From positions 44,196,019 to 44,260,018 of the forward strand of contig JBCFYV010000024.1 in the NCBI GenBank assembly GCA_039000515.1: 64,000 nucleotides of DNA, given 5' to 3'. Positions within the stretch are counted from its first letter, which is position 1; every line of letters starts with the position of its first letter. Under the pieces are notes generated by a model that saw nothing but the letters and a program-made list of their open reading frames with translations, ran no database searches and was not told where the DNA came from. Both the position numbers and the translations under genes were made by a program. Positions 22,706 through 34,645 of this stretch are shown piece after piece. The DNA is from Timema cristinae. Taxonomy: Eukaryota > Arthropoda > Insecta > Phasmatodea > Timematidae.

Positions 22706-23405
22706 AACTTCGAAATTTAAGAAGAATTTTTGTTTTAAATTTAATTATTCTTTTATAAAATACAAGCTATGTATATTCTGACCCTTCAGTTGTACAACCT
22801 AATCTTACATCGAAGACAGACGTCAATAACCAACGTTGTAAGTTACAGCACACAGCGGGCAAAGTTGTTTGGTTCTGTGATTCAATTGCTTTACATCATT
22901 TTTCTTCTAACCCCTTTAATTCCTTTCTCCTCGTTTCTCTTACTCTCTCTTTCTCTACCCACCGTGTCTATTAATATTGTTCCGCGCGGAACATTTCTAT
23001 ATAGACAGAACAAACCTTCATCAAATGTTTATTATTTAAACACGAATACCCTTAATTAGATGAAAGGCTTATAGTATCTCCCCCCACACCCCTCGCTAGA
23101 TATTTCTGTAGAAACTTCTCCTGTGTTTTATATTATTAAGGGTTTACACAAGTTGATGGAGTTTCCTGTGGAACGCGCAGACATTTCATTTACTGGTGAA
23201 TATCGTGGATGAATATTGAAACAGTGTAAACGTACCAAGTATGTCACATGAAATGATTGGCTTTTAAGAAATAAACCATCTAGAAACTTTAGAAACATTT
23301 ACTTTTAAAACCATTTCATTACCTAACTACCAACAATTATACTGTTAAATATTGACTCTTTTTTTATCTATTTAACCGTTATTAATAACCAAATACTGTA
23401 AATTA
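22706..23405. other. Unassigned spacer
   Basis: A 96-codon plus-strand frame at 22769-23059 is leucine/serine rich and pyrimidine-biased. No family recognised. Confidence 0.35.
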
Positions 23406-23409
23406 TTAA

Positions 23410-23655
23410 TTAGAAACACCCTTCATCGGTAGTCATGCTGGTTACGTCAACCCAATCTGGTTTTCATTTACCAGTGATTTTAAGGTCAAGGTTCGAATAC
23501 TGGGAAAATGTACTAAGGATGGGTTTTTTTACCCTCAGTCGTTTCCGGATACCCCTCCAAGAAAACGCTGGTTTATTTACTTAAATAATTACACCTTCCT
23601 CCTTCAAAACCCATTAGTGTAAATATGCGGATAGCGGATAGTATAGTAAGAGAAT
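23410..23655 (+). mobile_element. SINE-C copy, diverged
   Basis: CATCGGTAGTCATGCTGGTT head, AAGGTTCGAATACTGGG B box, GGATACCCCTCCAAGAAAAC central block and CCCATTAGTGTAA tail start. Confidence 0.5.
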
Positions 23656-23669
23656 AAAAAAAAAGACAC

Positions 23670-23915
23670 ACTGAAGCAGTCGCCAACTGGTATAATAGAG
23701 TCGCATATCACTTAGTCACCGTTGATAAGGGGATTGGGATTTAAATCCCGATGGCTTGGTAAATAAGCGGTGATGTTCAAGAATCTGATTATTACATTTC
23801 TTTGTTATTGGCTAATACAGGTGAATTATATACATAAAACCATCCTCATCCTTACTCCATAGATTAGGTAATCCTAGGGATAAACGTAAACATTAAAGGG
23901 ATGAAGGTAAGTTAG
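23670..23915 (+). mobile_element. SINE-C-like copy, very diverged
   Basis: GAAGCAGTCGCCAACTGGTA and GATTTAAATCCCGATGGC are head and B-box-like. A weak tail follows, and (ATT)n at 23931-23955 may be its end. Confidence 0.4.
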
Positions 23916-23927
23916 AGCATATGTAAA

Positions 23928-23930
<3 letters not shown>

Positions 23931-23955
<25 letters not shown>
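23931..23955. repeat. (ATT)n microsatellite
   Basis: About eight ATT units. Confidence 0.9.
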
Positions 23956-23958
<3 letters not shown>

Positions 23959-24143
23959 GGAAAGTATATTGAAGTTATAACAAACACAAATTAAATTTGT
24001 ATAGCTTTAAATATTATATACATTTTAAGAAATAATGGTTTGTTATCGACCCCTAAATATAATTTATCATATGTACATTTTTTAATAACATTATTTATTT
24101 TCTAAAAATTGGTTTGTGTATATGACCCTCCCCCCCTTTTTTT

Positions 24144-24144
24144 C

Positions 24145-24176
<32 letters not shown>

Positions 24177-24292
24177 TACATATATATATATTATTCTTAA
24201 AATGTAATATATATATATATTATTATTTCTTAAAATGTATATATATATATTATATATATATATTAAATTATATATATATATTATTTCTTAAA
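24144..24292. repeat. (CA)n and (TA)n microsatellite cluster
   Basis: A CA run is followed by TA runs separated by repeats of TTATTTCTTAAAATGTA. Confidence 0.9.
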
Positions 24293-24379
24293 ATGTATGA
24301 CTAAGGCACTCAGATAAATATAATTGATGTTTGTTATAACTTCAACAAATATTTGTAATAGTTATTAATAATATTATTT

Positions 24380-24625
24380 ATTTAGTTTTTGGTCCTCTAA
24401 TGCACAACAGCTACATACAGTTTGCTAGTGATCTGAAGATCTTGGGTCGTATCTCGGATGGGTGTACTGGTCACGTTTTACTCCCGTATATGGTTTCCCA
24501 ACTACCCTACAACAAAAATGCTGGTACATTTCATTTAACTTCGCTCTTCTTAAGCACAACTCCACTAGCCTAATTAATTTTAAACAGACCTGTTGTTTGT
24601 AGAGTATGAAGACGAAAACACCAGA
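24380..24625 (+). mobile_element. SINE-C relic
   Basis: GATCTTGGGTCGTATCTCGG, TATATGGTTTCCCAACTACC and AAAAATGCTGGTACATTTC keep the family order but are heavily mutated. Confidence 0.4.
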
Positions 24626-24992
24626 CGGTAGTAGTTAATGGGAATGTTCCTAACTGTCGTACAACTACCAATGTTTAGACAGTCGATTGGACTTTTGTTT
24701 GCTTTGGAAATATTGAGACATCCCGCCAACTACGAAGAGTAATATTCAAACAATCTAGTTTGTTCAATAAATTCCCTTTGGGTATTCACAATATTTACCT
24801 CCTAGATGTTTAAAATTGGTAGAAAGCTTTTAGCATTGATTAAAAATATTTATTTAATTGTCTTAATATGTAAAGATAGCTTTCCAAATAACCATACAAA
24901 TCTCCTACAAAAACTTGTAAAGTTCTTAATCATGGAAAATACAAATACTCCATTCATTTATTCAATAATTAAGGTGACAAGTCTTCCAATGT

Positions 24993-25505
24993 GAGTATAT
25001 TTGTCTTATTACCTTATTGATTGAGACCTATGATGTGATTAAATTTGTCTTGTTACCTTATTTATTGAGACCTATGATGTGATTAGATTTGTCTTGTTAC
25101 CTTATTTATTGAGACCTATGATGTGATTAGATTTGTCTTGTTACCTTATTTATTGAGACCTATGATGTGATTAGATTTGTCTTGTTACCTTATTTATTGA
25201 GACCTATGATGTGATTAGATTTGTCTTATTACCTTATTTATTGAAACCTATGATGTGATTAGATTTGTCTTGTTACCTTATTTATTGAGACCTATGATGT
25301 GATTAGATTTGTCTTGTTACCTTATTTATTGAGACCTATGATGTGATTAGATTTGTCTTATTACCTTATTTATTGAGACCTATGATGTGATTAATTTGTC
25401 TTGTTACCTTATTTATTGAGACCTATGATGTGATTATATTTGTCTTGTTACCTTATTTATTGAGACCTATAATGTGATTAGATTTGTCTTGTTACCTTAT
25501 TTATT
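24993..25505. repeat. 44-bp minisatellite, about 12 units
   Basis: The unit contains AGATTTGTCTTGTTACCTTA then TTTATTGAGACCTATGATGT and GATT. Most units differ by 0-2 bases, so the array has been homogenised recently. Confidence 0.93.
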
Positions 25506-25534
25506 AAAACACTCTTGTATTACGAAATAACATT

Positions 25535-25770
25535 TGTGGAGACGTGGTCTAAGTTTCAGGCAGATTTATTGTGATTTCCGATTACGGGAAGGTCAGGATT
25601 TAAATCTCAACCTAATGCACGGAGAATGTTTTTAAAAATAGTTTCCAACTCTTCCCCCTATTAAAATGAGGGTATATTTTATAAATTATCCATTTCTTAT
25701 CCCTATCTAACTAGCGTAGTTAATTGCGGATGGCTTCGATGTGTAATGGCACGCGGTAAATAAAATATAG
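25535..25770 (+). mobile_element. SINE-C relic
   Basis: GAGACGTGGTCTAAGTTTCA, GGTCAGGATTTAAATCTC and ATAGTTTCCAACTCTTCCCC keep head, B box and central block. The tail GGCACGCGGTAAAT is faint. Confidence 0.42.
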
Positions 25771-26205
25771 TAGACTTCGCACAGATACTAAATTTGTCAC
25801 TATCATACAAAAAGAAACGAATGCACATATGAAATATTCGTGAATCGTTTTAAATTATATTAACATTATATTTAACAGAACCATTTTATAAATATTATTG
25901 CGAAATAATATAAAATGTAGGTAGCCCACATTTTTGGAATAGAAGAGAAGAGATTATTTTGACAATATATTAAATTACATTTAAACTAGAGTATTTATTG
26001 AATATGTATAGATCTATTATATTTATATTATTTATGAATAATACATTTGACGAATACATTATTTTGATAAGAATTTAAATATAATTAGAAGATATTAATT
26101 TAAACATATTTCACCAAAGCCAACATTGTCACAGAAACAATATTGATATGTTTGCAATTTTATACAAAGCTTTATTTATATAATAAATAACATCAGATAT
26201 TGTGT
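25771..26205. other. Unassigned AT-rich spacer
   Basis: Nothing recognised. Confidence 0.4.
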
Positions 26206-26455
26206 TTATAATACCTGGATACAGATCCAGAACTCCCGAGTTTGGTCTCTGAAGCTTCTGAATGATTCTTTGAGGAGAAATGAGGAGCTAATTTACTAAA
26301 GAAGTAGTGGCTCTGGTCTAGAAAACTGGAATTAATAGGGTTCGTTGTGCTGACCAAGTGCCACTCTTTATTCGCAAATGTTGACACTGTCTTCGCCAAC
26401 ACACGGTGGTAGCTCGGTTGGTATAGCTCGATTGCGGGTTGATGCCATGGTGTTA
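26206..26455 (+). mobile_element. SINE-E copy 3
   Basis: Contains CTCTGGTCTAGAAAACTGGA, GGGTTCGTTGTGCTGACC, CGCAAATGTTGACACTGTCT and GGTTGGTATAGCTCGATTGC, matching the copy at 1280 closely. The head (CCTGGATACAGATCCAGAAC, CGAGTTTGGTCTCTG) matches the copy at 12692. Confidence 0.62.
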
Positions 26456-27388
26456 TTAGTTGATATATTTGTTTATTTAGACACACATAATGTCTCTTTA
26501 ATTTTATTTTCGACAAAAAAACAAGATAAACTATACATAACTTTATAATTTTTTAGTGCATAACATTTTTTTAATACTGAGAAAATCTTCACAAAATCGT
26601 AAACTCTTTGTGGAAGCCGGATACATATTTTACTTCGATTTTCCAGTTAACTTGCCTCGAAAAATGTGAAATATTAAATTCTATCGCGAATAATTAAATT
26701 CGACTTCTTCTTGAATAGTAGTTAAACAACTATTGAGAACATTCTAAGTTACGTTAAATTTTCAAATTAAACTTCTGCATCTAGATAAAATAAAACTAGA
26801 TAGGACTATTATTTATTATATTAACGAATGCGTTGTTAAAACTATATTCACAAAATTTTGTTAGGCTTTCTTTTATAATATGAACAGCTATATGTTATAA
26901 AAATGTATTCATTTTAAATAACATGTTTTACATAATTAATTTGACTATTTTTCTAATAGAACATTGTGATGTCTTTGTTCCCAAGTGGTTCTAAGCTAGA
27001 GATAAATAATATTTACAAAATATGATGGTGAATCGTTAAAAGTATAACCTTTTTAATTGGATGCTAACAAGAGTTTACATTCAAGTACCTATGATTATTC
27101 AAGCGAATAATAAATGCTATTTATGAATCAATTAATGTTTTATGAAAAGATAAATTTATTGTTCACGAGCCTGATAATTCTAAATGTAAAATGTATAAGC
27201 TTCAATATGCTTTGTTTTATTGGTACAAAGGCTCTTATATAAACGTTTTTTTTATAAACACTCTTTTTTATACGATTAATAATGTTTTATTTATATTTTT
27301 CAAGTTTATTTAGTTTTTAATACAGCTCCCTTTGATACCTTTTATATTATATAAATTTTCCATAAAACATTGATATATTCAGAAATAG

Positions 27389-27421
<33 letters not shown>

Positions 27422-27920
27422 CCTTATTAAACTTTAAAATGTATTTCAAAATTAGTAATAAATGCTTGTATTTTAATTTTAATCTTCTAGAGTGTTTCAT
27501 TAAAAAAAAAATACAAAACTCTATCATATAATAATGGATTATCAAAGTCTCTCATATTTAAAGATTAAATAGAAAAATATGTCAGAAAAAGAAAATAAAC
27601 TAAATTGTAAACAAATATCGACCTCTTTAAAAATTAATTTTCTAGAAACATAATTCTTCTATGAAACATGTAAATGATTTAAGACAATCCAAGGGATACG
27701 TCTATTAAATTATTATTGAAGGTCTAAAGGATATTATTTTGTAAACCTCTTTAAAATCTCCCATATCATCAGTTAAATATAAATATCTAAAATTTTAATA
27801 CAAGAACATTACAATGCATTTCTAATGAATTATTTGTTTCATAAAGTATGTTAATTTATGGAAAAAAATTGAATTATATACATGAACATAAAACACAGTT
27901 ATTAAAATTGTCAGTAATTT
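26456..27920. other. Unassigned AT-rich spacer
   Basis: Very A/T-rich, with a (TA)n tract at about 27388-27421. Confidence 0.45.
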
Positions 27921-27924
27921 CTCG

Positions 27925-28110
27925 CTAATTGTCTAAATTATCACTCTCACGATAGACTGGACTTCCGATTATTGGGGAAATGGGACTTGAAACCCAGTTG
28001 GGTCTACTTGGGGTGATTATTTTTTTATAAATAATTAACCATCCCCACCCCATTTTCGCAATTAATGAACAAATGGATAGTAATACGTGGTAAAAAAAAA
28101 ACAAAAAAAA
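27925..28110 (+). mobile_element. SINE-C relic
   Basis: TCACTCTCACGATAGACTGG, GGGACTTGAAACCCAGTTGG and TTATAAATAATTAACCATCC represent head, B box and degraded central block. Confidence 0.42.
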
Positions 28111-28139
28111 CGAACTCTCTGGCCTTGATGAACTCAAAT

Positions 28140-28335
28140 GTTCATGGACACTAGAACCTAAGATTTCGATTCAACTCAACCCTGAGACATCTCCATCCAA
28201 GACACACACCCACCTTAAGATCCATTTCAACATTTTTCATCCAACGATGTGTCACCCTTCTAAGGCCTCTTGTATCTCCAGGTTTACAAACTAAAATGTT
28301 ATCTACATGACTCTAATCTCTCGTATGCACCCCAC
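28140..28335 (-). pseudogene. LINE ORF2 C-terminal relic
   Basis: The minus strand translates to KPGDTRGLRRVTHRWMKN then VEMDLKVGVCLGWRCLR. The ordered pattern (G-x-R-x-x-G-R-P-x-x-R-W, x-D-N-V-E-x-D-L-K-x-L-G-V) is the usual extreme C-terminus of many insect non-LTR retrotransposon polyproteins. About 45 codons are open, then stops follow. The upstream RT domain is not visible next to it. It could come from the same family as the RT relic at 16255, but nothing links them directly. Confidence 0.68.
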
Positions 28336-31195
28336 CTTTTATTATTCTTAATATGAAAACTTGTATGGGCTAGTTTTAGAAGGCTTAATAGTAGATATTA
28401 GCACTCAGTCAAAGCTTCCAGGAATAATTAGTGTCCATCCTGTCGATTTAATAATTTTACAGATTAAACTTACATCTCAATTTTTCATAGTTTTTGAGAA
28501 TTTTTCAAACGCACGCATGATAAATAAAAACATAACATGAGATACCCAAACAAAAGACAACTTATTTTATATTGTTTCTCAACTAAATTTATTTGGAAGA
28601 AGCGCTAACTTCACATAATATATTATTATAAATAGTTTAAACATATATTTCATATATTTCCTTGATTATTAAAACTAGAGCCATAAGGTGATGCTTTGTT
28701 GTGGTTTATTCAACACTATTTTTGTACATGGTTTTAAATGATGCTAATTGTGGTCAAGCTGGCCGTTTTAGACAAACAAACGGATTTGCCCTATGATAAA
28801 TTTTCCGGTGTCCCAGCAGATAAATTCACACCTGCGCATACACAAATAGATGTTATTTTTATATAACTAACGTAATTCTATTATTTAACACAACACATTG
28901 CTTAACATCGGGTACATGAAGTAAATCAGTGCTCATCCATTTATTGGTGCAGCTTTGTAGAACTGGATCAGGTAAAAACAAACTTTTCCATTCATGTCCA
29001 GATTATGTGTTCATTTCTTTGAACAAACAAACATATCACCACAAATGTTCTCACAAATACGTCAAGTTTGTCTGTACAGTCAAGTTACGTAACCCATTCT
29101 CGTAAAATATCGTAATGATGTATCCGCAGGTGATGGAGGAATTATTTGGAAACGTTTGTGATGGAATGGAAAGTAGCTTACGAGATGGATGTGACATTAT
29201 TTGTTGACTGAGCTGAAGTCACTAAATAATACCGTATCATAACGTGTTGATTTTACTGCGTGCTTGTTGATGTATAGAAAATATGAAGCTTCTGTTCACT
29301 ATCATATAAATGAGCTGATAAATAAATAACAGGGTTGTACAGAAAATGTCATGGTTTGTGATTTGTGGATATCAGTGGAATTGGACCCCCAACATCATTG
29401 GAAGTTATGAAAGAGAATATATTTTACTAATTACTAAATTACCTAGTTATGAAAGTATTAAATTGCATTGAAATCCAAACCTTTAGTTTCAATGTTTATT
29501 TGTGCATGCATAAAAATAATTAACGTATATCCAAAATTCCAATTTTTCTTTACAGCCCGAATTGAATCAGATCTGCCCTAGTAAATTAAGTACGCACACG
29601 ACTTAGAGTATTCTAACTTCAATACCCTAGCTTATTTTATTTTTATTAGATGACACATAATAAAAAATAGTTATAATTTTTTATTATTATTATTAATAAT
29701 AATTCTTGTGTATACTTTTTTGGTAGCCTTCTGTACATATTTTATTATTAATAATATACAAAGATTACCGAATATTGATTTAGTCTTGCAGATCATTACT
29801 GTAATTTTTTTTTTGTGCCAACTAGTCAATTTTTAAATAATGCTTGAAAGAAATGTGTATAATCAAATATTGACAAACATATATAGTTGTATTACCTTTC
29901 AGACATCTATCAGCGACCAATAAAAATAATGTTTTCTAATTTACATTTTATGTTAAGACAAAAAAAAACTACAGCCAAATAATATTGAGCAACCAAGAAA
30001 ACATCTCAAATAAGGCTTCGAAAAACTAAATAAAAATGTGATATTTATCTAATTATGTTAAAGCTTAAGAGTGTAAAGAGGTGTGCTGGATATAATTATC
30101 TCATGATTTGGTTAGGTGGTCTACTTTAGTAATAGTTGCCAATAATCTTTGAGCTTCTAGTGCCAGGGAGAATGTAAGTAATGAGTTTTGTTTATAATTT
30201 GCGATATGACTTCCACCAGTCGGTACAGAAATGAGCTAAATACTTAAAAACAAAACAACGATACTACTGCTACTATACCTCTACTTTTCTTGAACAAATA
30301 TGTTCCTCGCTTTGAACCAAATAATAATAGAATAGTTGATTTGTATTTGGAGAGAGAATATTTATGAATTTGATTATTAGTTTGATTTGAGGTATTTTTC
30401 CTGGTATAAAAAATTAAAGGGACAAATATGAATTCATTATAATGCTTTTAATAATATTAAGAGTTAGGAAGTAAAAAAATCTACATAAAATACATTGATG
30501 GTATACTTTGATTATATAAATAAATAAATATATATATACACACAATGGAACGAGAATGTCTCTCAAACAATTGTGATTAGGAAGTGAATAGATTAATTTT
30601 AAAAAAGTTTGTGAAATTTTTTCCTGTTGTCAATTTTAGCTTAAATTGACGTCTTCGATGTCATGGAGGTATTGTGCTCTGAGTATTTTCACTCTCGCAT
30701 TATTTATTTATTAAAAGTAGTAATTAAATAGGTTTTAATAATCCAAGATATTCCATAAATAAATTTGGCAGTTTATTGTGTAAAAACTTTTGTTTGTTTT
30801 CTTCCAGATTTTTACGTTTTTAACATATCTTCATTTAATAATGAAACACTGGATTATTTTATCTAACGAAAAATTAATAAACTCTAGCTCTAATAAACGT
30901 GTTAGAACTGAACACTATAAATGGGGATATTTTTTAAATTTTTACATCAAATACCATTCCTTTTTAAAATACCACAATTATTAATTTAATATCTTTTTAT
31001 ATAAACGTTTGTTGTTTACAAATCTTTATTCTACAAAATGATGCAATTATTAGTTTATACGCTTTCAATTTCACCTTACAAATAATTGGTATTCTACCTT
31101 TTTTTAGTGTAATAAAGCAACACATAAATATCCCTTTTATTCGCCTTCATAAACAAATAACCCTTACATTATTGGTTAAATTTTGTTTGTATACT
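28336..31195. other. Long unassigned stretch (~2.9 kb)
   Basis: Looks like ordinary non-repetitive intergenic or intronic sequence. A short frame after a CAG at about 29131 (MEELFGNVCDGMESSLRDGC) is too short to support. A (TA)n tract is near 30528. Confidence 0.4.
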
Positions 31196-31981
31196 GTAAA
31201 CCACAGGTTTTTAAACTGTGGCTCGCAAACTCTTCCGGGGTCGTTAAAAAGAATCTGGAGGTCCCAGCAAACATTGATAAACGAGAGTAGATTAAATAGT
31301 TATTATGAGCCTATAACTATTAGCATTATAATACGCTAAATCCTTTCATTATATATTCGTTTAGTTTCTGGTAGAAATAAACGTCGTCCGACTTGATTAC
31401 ACTAACACAAGAAGGGTGCTAGGGAAAAAGTGAGAAAGTCCAATTTTAACTCAAATATTGTTAGTGTTTCTATCTGTCAGACAATCATGAGATCTTTCTA
31501 ATACACTTTAGATTATGTTTACAAGATCTCTCTCTCTTATGTAAAATAATTTAAAAAACTGTATTTGCTGGTGTCCTAATGGATTTTGAGATATAAAAGT
31601 AGTTGCCCTGAAAAATTTGTGTAATGGGACTTCCCCTTTTTTCTCATTTACTCTTTAATTGATTTTATTAATCATCCGTATAAATAATTAAGATATAATT
31701 GTTTCCATTGGTTATCTGCAAATATAAATTTGGTAAATTATTAATAAATAATGAATAATATTAACATATAACTGCAGGTATGCAATTTTTTTGCAATAAA
31801 TAAATTCATTATTAATATATCTCATTTTATCTAAAACTGGCTCAAAAAAGGGTTCTAGAATTTAATTTTTTTTTTTTACTATTTAGCTGCTGGCCGGGGT
31901 CGCTGATAATTTTATCTCACGGAAAGATGTATTTTGGAAAAAGTTTAAAAATATATGATGTAAGTAAACCACATGTAAACT
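31196..31981. mobile_element. hAT-like non-autonomous DNA element
   Basis: The left end CAGGTTTTTAAACTGTGG resembles the CAGNGNTTCNNAAACTG start of many hAT elements. The right end AAAAAGTTTAAAAATATATG is its imperfect inverse. GTAAACCA occurs at 31196-31203 and 31974-31981, an 8-bp direct repeat as hAT would leave. Six bases between the decayed right end and the repeat weaken the fit. No transposase frame is seen. Confidence 0.5.
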
Positions 31982-32289
31982 GAATCCATATCATTTTAAA
32001 CCATCTCATGTCAGGCTAACAGGATATGTTAGATACAAGCTTACGATCAAACCATAAGACTTATCGAGGTGTTGCTTACTTCATTCTTAATTTGACAGCA
32101 TTGCAATTTAGATTAGCTTAAAAAAAATTATGTATATTTTAGATCATGATAAAATGGTTTCACTTTTATAAAGTACACTGTCTTATAAATTTATAATACG
32201 GATTACTTGATTTTTTTTTAAATCGGACAACTGCAAACTTTTTACTTTGTAATTAACGTTTTACCACCCATCTGGAATATCCACTTATT

Positions 32290-32470
32290 TACAGGGAGGA
32301 GGAGAAAGGATATAGCTCAAAGGAAATGTATTCCCACATGCATAGAAGGAAAGTGAAAAATAATTTAGTAAAAAACAACCTTATGACTTTCAGCTGGGAT
32401 TTTCCTGTCACGAGAAAATAATAACGTGCGTGGTTGAAGCCTTAGACTGTGTGCCCATTATTTTAGATGG
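32290..32470 (-). mobile_element. SINE-C relic
   Basis: The minus strand keeps a central-block trace (TTTCACTTTCCTTCTATGCA) and a B-box trace near 32390. Confidence 0.35.
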
Positions 32471-32544
32471 ATGGCAACCCTGACCATTGTCCAAGATGTA
32501 AAATAGTTTCCAATATATTCTAAGAGAAATTAACTATAGCTATA

Positions 32545-32660
32545 GTTATTATTATTATTCACCGTTTACTACCCTCGGTTATACAATACTAATGTGTAAT
32601 GTAGTGATTGTAGATGAAATGAGGCACAGTAACGTGAATCCGAACCACGTGAGCCTGTAA
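32545..32660 (-). mobile_element. SINE-A copy 8 with many tiny deletions
   Basis: Reads as SINE-A tail and body in the right order (TTACTACCCTCGGTTATAC, CTAATGTGTAATG, GATGAAATGAGGCACAG, ATCCGAACCACG). It lacks about a dozen 1-4-base pieces spread along the copy. The bases that remain are barely substituted. Confidence 0.7.
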
Positions 32661-32684
32661 GCATAGTTATTTTAATAAATAAAT

Positions 32685-33025
32685 AATACACACATAGAAT
32701 AATAGCGAAGCTATATGAACATGAATAATAACTTCGGCTATTTGATTCTTAAATATGCAATCCCTTACAATTATAATAATTGTGCAATTAGCAGCAATAA
32801 ACCAAACTACCGAGTCGAAGGTGGCTGCGTTATCTGATAGCTCGTGATCTTAATAAAATCACACATTTGTAGCCGACGGTTTCCGCATCGTCCATCATAG
32901 GACTCTGCCTTAAAATATGAGTGAAGAATGACCCTGGGCACAGACATTCTTGGATAACTCAGTGGTTAGAGCATTGGCGACTAAGCCAAAGGTCAGGGTT
33001 AGATTCATGTATCTAGGTATCATTT
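32685..33025 (+). mobile_element. SINE-D copy 1
   Basis: Shares GATCTTAATAAAATCACACA, CATCCATCATAG-like, ACTCTGCCTTAAAATATGAG then TGAAGAATGACC with the copy at 38180. It ends in a tRNA-like head, TTGGATAACTCAGTGGTTAG, then AAAGGTCAGGGTTAGATTC. The tRNA-like part therefore lies 3' of a conserved leader. ATAACTTCGGCTATT forms a TTCG-capped hairpin at the left edge. Confidence 0.6.
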
Positions 33026-33104
33026 TTCAGTTTTCTAACTATACATAGCTATTTATTTTGAACACTATACTATAATTCCGTGTCTCACTACTCGTCCTAG
33101 TTAT

Positions 33105-33215
33105 ACGCATTTAACTGTGGGAAACATCCGCTCAGTTGGTAGCATGTTTGTCTATTGATACAATGGTCCTAAGTTTGATTCCTGACATGGTCGAAATATG
33201 TATAATCGATAAATG
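33105..33215 (+). mobile_element. tRNA-like relic
   Basis: CCGCTCAGTTGGTAGCATG and CTAAGTTTGATTCCTGAC are A- and B-box-like at about tRNA spacing. Not a functional tRNA, since the stems are broken. Confidence 0.35.
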
Positions 33216-33369
33216 TTAGTTTACCCTTTCCCATTGATGAATTAATGTCCGGGGGCTGGGTGTTGTCTGTTCTATATTTAAGTTTCGGTAGTTTATAATC
33301 CGAGTAGTGTTATAATCAGGCTTTTCAGAAAGTGCACGATTAACACCTAAAATAAATAAAAATTGAAAT

Positions 33370-33620
33370 TAAGGGAATCTCGCTTAGGTGGCTTATGGCC
33401 TAAGGCGTCACATTCGAAATAAACGAGACTTCCGATATCGGGGTTTGAATACCAGTTATATGTACTAAAGGGGGTTCTTATTAAATGGTTTTCCACTTTC
33501 CCTCCACGCAAATTTGGGTATATTTTGTATGAACTCAATCTCCCACATTTTTAATACATAAGCATAATTATTATAAAGGTGTACAGCCCGAACGGGTAGT
33601 AAGACGCAGTCCTATAAACA
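33370..33620 (+). mobile_element. SINE-C copy
   Basis: CTAAGGCGTCACATTCG, GGGGTTTGAATACCAG, AAATGGTTTTCCACTTTCCC then TCCACGCAAATTTGGGTA. The tail is ACAGCCCGAACGGGTAGTAA. Confidence 0.68.
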
Positions 33621-33639
33621 TGTTTATAAGGTAAATGTA

Positions 33640-33790
33640 TCAGCGTTTGCGAGTAAGGAGAATGGCAAACCATTTTGTAAAAAAAAAAACCTCGTACTCG
33701 GACTGTTATTCAACACCAATCTTTCAACACCAGCTAAACGGACTAAATGAGCCTGACGTTGAGTCCGCATCCCACTAATGCAATTAAATT
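33640..33790 (-). mobile_element. SINE-C relic
   Basis: The central block reversed (GGCAAACCATTTTGTAAAAA) is the main surviving part. Confidence 0.3.
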
Positions 33791-34645
33791 AACTATAGTT
33801 ACTAATTGAGTGTAGATAAATATATAAATTAAAAGTTTAATGTGAACATAATAAAAAAATACATAGTGATTGTGAATTGCTTGTCTAATCTAGCTGATAC
33901 TAATCCGTTAATCGTTTGCTCTGTGGTTTTCACAACACACGTGATTTGGAACACAAAATAAAATTGGATGGCTTATTTTGACGCATTAAAAATAAATGAT
34001 ACACGTCAAAGTAAAGTCCAGTGAGATCCATTGGCTCACCAGGAGATGAGTCAACCCCCAAAAATAAACAAAACCTACGCCACAAAATAGGAAGGCATGT
34101 CAACAAGGATTGTACAACTATCCAATGGGATCAAATTTATATTTAGAATACTATCACGTTGAACAAAGCTCTGTGTGTGTGTGTGTGGGGTGGTGGTGGG
34201 TGGGTGGTAAAAATGCTCTAAGCATTTGTGTAATTTGATATATTATCATAATTACACAGCGCACTCAATTCCAATATATTTTTAAAATTAAGATTTTAAC
34301 TACGGCCTTTAAAATTCTTCAAGCAGTGTATTTAAGGTTTTTTTTGTATAACTATGCCGGTGTTTTTATATTTGTGAAAATAATTTTTGAGAACTGTTAA
34401 TTGAGTAATATGCGTTATCGTACTTCATTTCAGAATCAGCTGATTACTATCTGTATACAATTATTACTTTTAAGAAAAGTTTCCTTACAGGTTTTGTTAT
34501 ATACTACTTGTTTTGCTTTTGAAACGTTGTGTGTGTATATATATGTGTGTGTGTGTGCTTAATAACCCGGACGAGTAGTAAGACGCAGTGATTAAAAAAA
34601 ACTATATATCTATACAAAATTAAATGTATATACATTGTTAATATA
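33791..34645. other. Unassigned spacer with (GT)n tracts
   Basis: GT runs at 34171-34187 and 34526-34557. About 34560-34600 carries a lone SINE tail (CCCGGACGAGTAGTAAGACG). Confidence 0.45.

Noticed and set aside
24993..25505. CRISPR array
   Set aside because: Units are contiguous with no unique spacers and the genome is eukaryotic; it is a minisatellite.
29116..29210. Short open frame after a CCGCAG acceptor-like site
   Set aside because: Only about 25 codons, ends in a stop, no partner exon or homology seen.
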